Shown here: positions 59,547 through 64,000 of the stretch, in pieces
Layout of the letters: each line of letters opens with the position of its first letter
Position numbering within the stretch: position 1 is the first letter of the stretch
Assembly (NCBI RefSeq): GCF_024808255.1
Contig: NZ_JANTYS010000027.1
Location: 1 to 64,000 of the forward strand
DNA from: Mucilaginibacter dorajii
Lineage (GTDB): Bacteria > Bacteroidota > Bacteroidia > Sphingobacteriales > Sphingobacteriaceae
Reading direction: 5' to 3'
DNA length: 64,000 bases
Notes under the pieces: model-generated
What the model saw: the letters and a program-made list of their open reading frames with translations, nothing else
What the model was told of the DNA's origin: nothing
Databases searched by the model: none
Translations under genes and position numbers: made by a program

Positions 59547-60212
59547 ATGAAAAAAATTATTAACCTGGGGCTGGTGGTATTGCTGGTATCCGCCCTGTCT
59601 GCTTGCAGCAGCTACAACTATTACACCGCAGCAAGAAACAAAACCGATCTTTCGTCTTACCGCACCTTTACCTGGCTTGCACCCGATATGCAAACCGATA
59701 AGGCCGGCGCGTTGGTGAAAAAAGAAATTGGCGACGAAGCGGTAAAAAATGCAACCATTGCCGCTTTACAAGCCAAAGGACTAAAGCTGGTAGATAACAA
59801 CAGCAATCCCGATTTGATTGTAAGTTATTCAACCCTTACCGGTCGCGGTATGAAAACCGAATTTTATCCCTCTTACTATGGTGGTCTTTACACCGGCTGG
59901 GGCTGGGGTGGCTACGGTGGCTGGGGTTATCGTTCGTTTTATGGCTACGGCGGTTTTGGTTACGGACCGGGATGGGGCTGGGGTGGTTATGGTGGTGGTT
60001 CATATGCCAGGGTGCCCTACAAAGAAGGCACGCTGATTATTGACATGATTGACCGTAACAGCAGGCAACTGGTATGGCGCGGCTTTGGCGTAGGTGAACT
60101 GCATAATCCTAAAACAACTATCAAAGAACTACCTAAAGTAGTAAACGGCGTAATCGATCAACTACAATTAATTCCGGCGCATCCTCAGCTTCCTGCTCCT
60201 AAAAAAGCCTAA
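59547..60212 (+). CDS. DUF4136 lipoprotein with Gly/Trp/Tyr-rich insert
   Basis: 221 residues. Lipobox SALSAC (Cys 20), then the DUF4136 pattern: DLSSYRTFTWLAPD (about 36-49), VKKEIGDEAVKNATIAALQA (about 58-77), LVDNNSNPDLIVSYS. Between about 112 and 155 lies a repetitive GWGWGGYGGWGYRSFYGYGG-type segment before the conserved GTLIIDMIDRNSRQLVWRGF. The insert length varies in such proteins. Function unknown. A strong terminator follows. Confidence 0.85.
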   Translation: MKKIINLGLVVLLVSALSACSSYNYYTAARNKTDLSSYRTFTWLAPDMQTDKAGALVKKEIGDEAVKNATIAALQAKGLKLVDNNSNPDLIVSYSTLTGRGMKTEFYPSYYGGLYTGWGWGGYGGWGYRSFYGYGGFGYGPGWGWGGYGGGSYARVPYKEGTLIIDMIDRNSRQLVWRGFGVGELHNPKTTIKELPKVVNGVIDQLQLIPAHPQLPAPKKA

Positions 60213-60245
60213 GACTGTGCCCAGTTAATAATTAACCAATATCAT

Positions 60246-60279
60246 AAAAAAACCTTTGGGCTTGCCCAAAGGTTTTTTT
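60246..60279 (+). terminator. rho-independent terminator after the DUF4136 gene
   Basis: Arms AAAAAACCTTTGGG and CCCAAAGGTTTTTT around CTTG. Its A- and T-runs would let it act in both directions. Confidence 0.9.
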
Positions 60280-60374
60280 ATCCTTTATCCTTTATCCTTT
60301 ATCCTTTATCCTTTATCCTTTATCCTTTATCCTTTATCCTTTATCCTTTATCCTTTATCCTTTATCCTTTATCC
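60277..60374. repeat. 7-bp tandem repeat, 14 perfect copies of TTTATCC
   Basis: Runs from the terminator T-run to the first base of the convergent gene's stop codon (minus-strand TAG, 60374-60376). All 14 copies are identical, which suggests recent expansion by slippage. Same vocabulary as the arrays near 9340, 28690 and 51045. Confidence 0.95.
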
Positions 60375-63300
60375 TATTTCTTTAAAAGTTTAACTTTTCC
60401 CAGCAAATTTCCATCTCCTCCTTTTAACTCAACAATGTAAATTCCGGGTTTGAATTGCGACACGTTTTCGTTCCATGCGCTGCTATCTGATGTTTTTTGC
60501 ATCACCAATGATCCGGTAGCATCATAAATGTTTAATTTATAAGATGATGTTGCCGCGTTAGTTTTGCCATAAGTTACATTGATGTTAAGTGTCTCGGTTG
60601 TGGGATTAGGGTAAATGCTAAACATGCCTTCATTACCGGTTTTGTCATAATAAATATTCACAGGATTTGAATAGGTGATATTGCCAAACAGGTCAACCTG
60701 TTTTAAACGATATATGTTATTGCCTGTAATTGGTGTTTTATCGGTATACTTATAAATGGTACCACCGTTGCTCTGTATATTGTAAAGCGGAGAATAACCG
60801 GTACCGTTTGCCTGCTGCTTTTCGAGGGTGAAAAAATAGTTGTTTCCTTCATTGAGCGTTCTCCAGGTTAATAACACACCATCAGCTGCTTTTTGCGCGG
60901 TAAATGTTGCTAATTGATATTTAGATGTGGGTACCTGGTTGATGGATAACTCAAAGCGGTTTGCGCCAAAGGTGCTGGTATCGGTTGTTATTAGGTTAAA
61001 GGCATAGGTTTTGTACTTGCCAATGTCTAAGGAGTCCTTTTTTAATTTATCGACCAGGTAAACTTTATACTTTATGGTATCGATATTTTGGATATCGACC
61101 AGGTCGATATGATACATGCCGCTGCTTTTGGCGTTTACAAACAACTTAACTTTTTTGCCTTTTTGCGCGTAATCTGCCAATTGATTTATTCCTGTTCTTA
61201 CACCATCGGCAGAAAAGCTGGACATGTAAACTTTTGGCAACAACCCATCTAAATCGAAGGCATCCTCGGAGGAATTGAAGTTGTCATTCCAGTTTTTACT
61301 GAAATAAATCCCGCATTGTGTATTAGTTATGCTATCCTTTGTCAGTTGCAGATGTAATCCTGCTAAAGGTGTTTGAACAGCGGCAGCACTAAAGCTTCTG
61401 TTGAGTATAGTAATATCACCTTTTGTGCTCATGATCATAGCGGGAGTAGTGGTATTGGTGATGGCAGGATATTTTACTTTTTGATCTTCCTTAAAAGTTA
61501 TAGTTTGCCCGGTATTAGTGGCATCTACAATAAAGCCCTGACCGCTCACAATGTACTTACTTGCCCTGGTATTGGATGTAGTGCTATCTTTAGCGTTATA
61601 AGAAATATAGGTTTGCCCTGGTGCGTTTAGTTCCCAAAACACTGGGCTTATAGGGTTAGTTGTAACATTGTAATTATCTGCGTATACCGTTTTTAAATTG
61701 ATGGTACTGGCGTAAGGATTGCCTACCTGGTTATAGCCAGATATAGCCGATCCGGTACCTGTATGATAAGGTATTGCAGTAGTGCCGGTATTCCAGAATT
61801 TTACGGCAACAGTTCCCTGGTTTAAATAGCCTGTAGCTGTAACGGTAGTGTTTTCGGGAACCCGTGATGCGGCGGTTGACGTACTGCTGTTATCGCCTAT
61901 AAAGTATAACAGATAGCTGTTACCCACCGGTATAGAAACGTTTGCAACCTGCACAGGCGGTTTGCCCGATATGGTAGTTACTGTTGAGCCGGTTATGCTT
62001 TGTATGCCAACATTTTTACCGGCTACAAATGAAGTATTATTGGTTGTACGGCTTTCGTCATACAGGTACAAAGTGGGATTTGGGTTAGTTATTGAAAAAC
62101 CTGCCCCCGGGCCTCCGGTTGCGGCACCATTGTAAGTAGTGCCATTAAAGGTTTGCGAGGTACTTAAGTAACCAAGGCCCAGGTTGCCGCCGCCTGCATT
62201 GTTTGAGTTCGCATTTACCGGCGAAGAAATCAGCCTGTAACCCCTGAACGTTGTGCCGCCCCCTGTTATATAACGTTGTACATTTACACTGCCATTAATT
62301 ATAGCCCCAGTTGGTAAGGCAGTAACCGTAGCTGTTGACGTGGCGTCAGACATTAGCGTTAAAAGGCCATTTGTTTGTAACGTGGTGCCCCCGGTTTTTA
62401 TTTGCATAGCCCCCACACTTGATATAGAAAAGCCGCCGCTGCCTGCAAATGAAGGAGTTCCTGTTGCGCCGCCGGTAAATACAAGATTGTTGAAATTTGT
62501 AATATCGCTGCTTGTGCTGTTGGTTAATACCGGTGATGCCGATGTGAAATAGGTTGTATTTGTAGCTACCGGAGAAGTAGCTGTGGGGTCGCTCGCCAAA
62601 GGGGCTTGTGCAAAGTACCCGGTATTGTTGTAATTGCCCCCAATGGATATATTGCCAGATGCCATGTTCATGGTGCCATCGTTATTTAAGTTACCCCCTA
62701 TGGTTGTAGTACCCGCGCCGCCTGTAATAGTTGCCGCTGCATTATTTTGCCAGTTTGTGCCAATTGTGGTTGTGGTGCTGGCATTTGCAAAAGTAGCGTT
62801 GATAGCCGTGGTGAATGTCGAGTCTGTTTTTAAAGAGCCCGCGGTGCTGCCTAAACCAATTACCGCGGTACCCGTGCCATTAATGATCAGGTTATCATAG
62901 TTTGAACCTGAATTAATAGTTGGGCCGCCCGGGCCAAAACCTTTTAAAGAGCTGGTATAAATAGTTGGGCTTGCCCCTGTGTAAATTACAGTGATTTTAC
63001 CTCCAGATGTTCCTGTACCGTCAAAATTGATCGTAGCTTTATTAAAGGTTCCATTTTGCGGCAGCGACGTAGCAGTACCTAACGCATTGGCATTGCTAAG
63101 CGTTAAGGTGGGGCTGCTTTTAACCCCCGCGGAGTTTAACGCGTCGATAGTAAAATATCCTGCGTTGCTGGAGTTAACCCCACTGATTGCTGTAAAGGCT
63201 ATTTGACCGGTTAATGCCATACTACCGGCTTGTAGCCTAAATGCACAGCCATTTTGTAGCGCGGTATTCATGTAAATAGCAATGTTGCCGCTAACATTGA

Positions 63301-63880
63301 GGTTTTTAACCTCCGAAAAAAGGAAGTTATAATTTGTTGTAGTACCGGTAGGGCTGCCAACCTGGATACCGGCGCAGTTTATTGTACCGGTACCCATTAA
63401 AAAATTATTAATAGTAGTATTGAAACTAACGGCATTGGTATTGATGTTTTGAGTAATAGTGCCGATCACATTTAAAGTTCCAACATTTACGGTTAGGTTA
63501 GTTCCGGTAAATAGTGGGTTGCCAATTATAAATTGATTGGAACCAAATGTTACCGACCCAACGGTTATGCTTTGGCTTGCGGTTAAAGTTAAAACCGGCT
63601 GATTAGTATACAGCGATAATGCGGCAACCCCAAACCGAACGATATCATCTGTTCTGAGGGAACTACTGCCCGGGTAAGTTGCTGCTGTTCCGGTTGTGGT
63701 ACTTCCGCTTACCGTCCAATTGGCAGTAGTAGTCCATGCGGTAGAATTGCTGCCATTCCAATCAAAAATATACGAGGCAAAAGCATTGCTTTGTATAAAC
63801 ATTGTTAAAGCAACCAATAAATGCGTTTTTACAAAACGGTTTCGGAAATTAAATTTACGCAGGGGGGAGATAAGTACCAT
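60374..63880 (-). CDS. large type IX-secreted protein with C-terminal sorting domain
   Basis: 1168 residues. Signal peptide THLLVALTMFIQSNAFA (cleaved near 36). Residues ~40-560 are Thr/Asn/Gly/Ser-rich beta-helix-like repeats (TGTINCAGIQVGSPTG, GNISIGGNYNNTGYF). The middle (~560-880) has Ig-like and T9SS-associated segments, and the last ~75 residues (SIYPNPTTETLNINV.. GIYIVELKG) are a type A sorting domain that directs export through the type IX system and surface anchoring. The stop codon abuts the TTTATCC tandem repeat. Ligand unknown; probably an adhesin-like surface protein. Confidence 0.88.
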   Translation of the reverse strand: MVLISPLRKFNFRNRFVKTHLLVALTMFIQSNAFASYIFDWNGSNSTAWTTTANWTVSGSTTTGTAATYPGSSSLRTDDIVRFGVAALSLYTNQPVLTLTASQSITVGSVTFGSNQFIIGNPLFTGTNLTVNVGTLNVIGTITQNINTNAVSFNTTINNFLMGTGTINCAGIQVGSPTGTTTNYNFLFSEVKNLNVSGNIAIYMNTALQNGCAFRLQAGSMALTGQIAFTAISGVNSSNAGYFTIDALNSAGVKSSPTLTLSNANALGTATSLPQNGTFNKATINFDGTGTSGGKITVIYTGASPTIYTSSLKGFGPGGPTINSGSNYDNLIINGTGTAVIGLGSTAGSLKTDSTFTTAINATFANASTTTTIGTNWQNNAAATITGGAGTTTIGGNLNNDGTMNMASGNISIGGNYNNTGYFAQAPLASDPTATSPVATNTTYFTSASPVLTNSTSSDITNFNNLVFTGGATGTPSFAGSGGFSISSVGAMQIKTGGTTLQTNGLLTLMSDATSTATVTALPTGAIINGSVNVQRYITGGGTTFRGYRLISSPVNANSNNAGGGNLGLGYLSTSQTFNGTTYNGAATGGPGAGFSITNPNPTLYLYDESRTTNNTSFVAGKNVGIQSITGSTVTTISGKPPVQVANVSIPVGNSYLLYFIGDNSSTSTAASRVPENTTVTATGYLNQGTVAVKFWNTGTTAIPYHTGTGSAISGYNQVGNPYASTINLKTVYADNYNVTTNPISPVFWELNAPGQTYISYNAKDSTTSNTRASKYIVSGQGFIVDATNTGQTITFKEDQKVKYPAITNTTTPAMIMSTKGDITILNRSFSAAAVQTPLAGLHLQLTKDSITNTQCGIYFSKNWNDNFNSSEDAFDLDGLLPKVYMSSFSADGVRTGINQLADYAQKGKKVKLFVNAKSSGMYHIDLVDIQNIDTIKYKVYLVDKLKKDSLDIGKYKTYAFNLITTDTSTFGANRFELSINQVPTSKYQLATFTAQKAADGVLLTWRTLNEGNNYFFTLEKQQANGTGYSPLYNIQSNGGTIYKYTDKTPITGNNIYRLKQVDLFGNITYSNPVNIYYDKTGNEGMFSIYPNPTTETLNINVTYGKTNAATSSYKLNIYDATGSLVMQKTSDSSAWNENVSQFKPGIYIVELKGGDGNLLGKVKLLKK

Positions 63881-63921
63881 TTATATAATAATTTCACTTT
63901 CAATTAATTAACAGTTATTTT

Positions 63922-63946
63922 CATTATCGTTTATTGAACGATAATG
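63922..63946. promoter_or_regulatory. palindrome upstream of the type IX-secreted protein
   Basis: Perfect 10-base arms CATTATCGTT and AACGATAATG around a 5-base loop, about 42-66 bases upstream of the start codon, where an operator could act. No regulator gene next to it in the window. Confidence 0.4.
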
Positions 63947-64000
63947 GCAAATTAGTTATTAATTTATACGTTAAATTGTAGTTATATGTTTTATGGTTAA

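Noticed and set aside
60277..60374. CRISPR-like array
   Set aside because: The 7-base units are directly tandem without spacers, and no cas gene is present.
62340..63206. Several plus-strand frames over the type IX protein gene
   Set aside because: They are reverse-strand shadows of Thr/Asn/Gly/Ser-rich codons; the 1168-codon gene on the minus strand has signal peptide and sorting domain.

Overview
The window looks like chromosomal DNA from a Bacteroidota species of the Sphingobacteriaceae, most like Mucilaginibacter or Pedobacter. This rests on a type IX secretion sorting-domain protein, GldC, many TAnnTTTG -7 promoter elements, little sign of Shine-Dalgarno sites, and family content typical of that group. 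No rRNA, tRNA, CRISPR array, intact transposase, integrase or prophage was found. It reads as core chromosome with unusually rich intergenic repeats.

Layout. 0-9 kb: Tat-exported Gfo/Idh/MocA oxidoreductase, YceI-type lipocalin, DUF2130 coiled-coil protein, lone ABC ATPase, and a 951-residue protein with protease-like motifs, a propeller-like middle and a barrel-like end. 9-17 kb: ECF sigma factor with two small partner genes, VOC protein, zinc-ribbon proteins, Pr6Pr membrane protein, two tiny His/Arg-rich exported proteins, and a membrane metallophosphoesterase with a lipoprotein. 17-29 kb: Lrp regulator with EamA exporter, CutC, glycosylasparaginase, a WYL regulator followed by EVE, SRPBCC and GyrI-like genes, dihydroorotase, and an HxlR regulator divergent from an NAD(P)H-binding reductase. 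30-40 kb: DEAD-box helicase, GldC, then a signalling operon (CHASE3 hybrid kinase with three receivers, CheR, CheB, second hybrid kinase). 40-54 kb: cytochrome c maturation genes ccmB, ccmC, ccmD-like, ccmE and ccmF with glutamate dehydrogenase between. Between ccmB and ccmC sits a porin / Rieske / imelysin / di-heme oxidoreductase operon, probably for periplasmic metal (iron) handling. 54-60 kb: PhyH-like protein, alpha/beta hydrolase, DUF2520 protein, [2Fe-2S] ferredoxin, IscX, KdsC, Maf and a DUF4136 lipoprotein. 60-64 kb: a 1168-residue type IX-secreted protein.

How the genes fit together: the di-heme oxidoreductase has two CXXCH sites and so needs the Ccm machinery that flanks it. CcmE is the CXXXY type rather than the His type. 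The kinase-CheR-CheB operon has no chemoreceptor; the long Glu/Gln-rich coiled coil of the first kinase is the most obvious local substrate.

The least expected feature is intergenic. At least sixteen gaps carry low-complexity arrays made of short, imperfectly repeated words that mostly fold back on themselves. The same vocabularies recur at distant loci, beside several classical palindromic repeat families. A second pattern is a set of genes whose TAnnTTTG element ends only 4-9 bases before the start codon, which predicts leaderless or nearly leaderless mRNAs.
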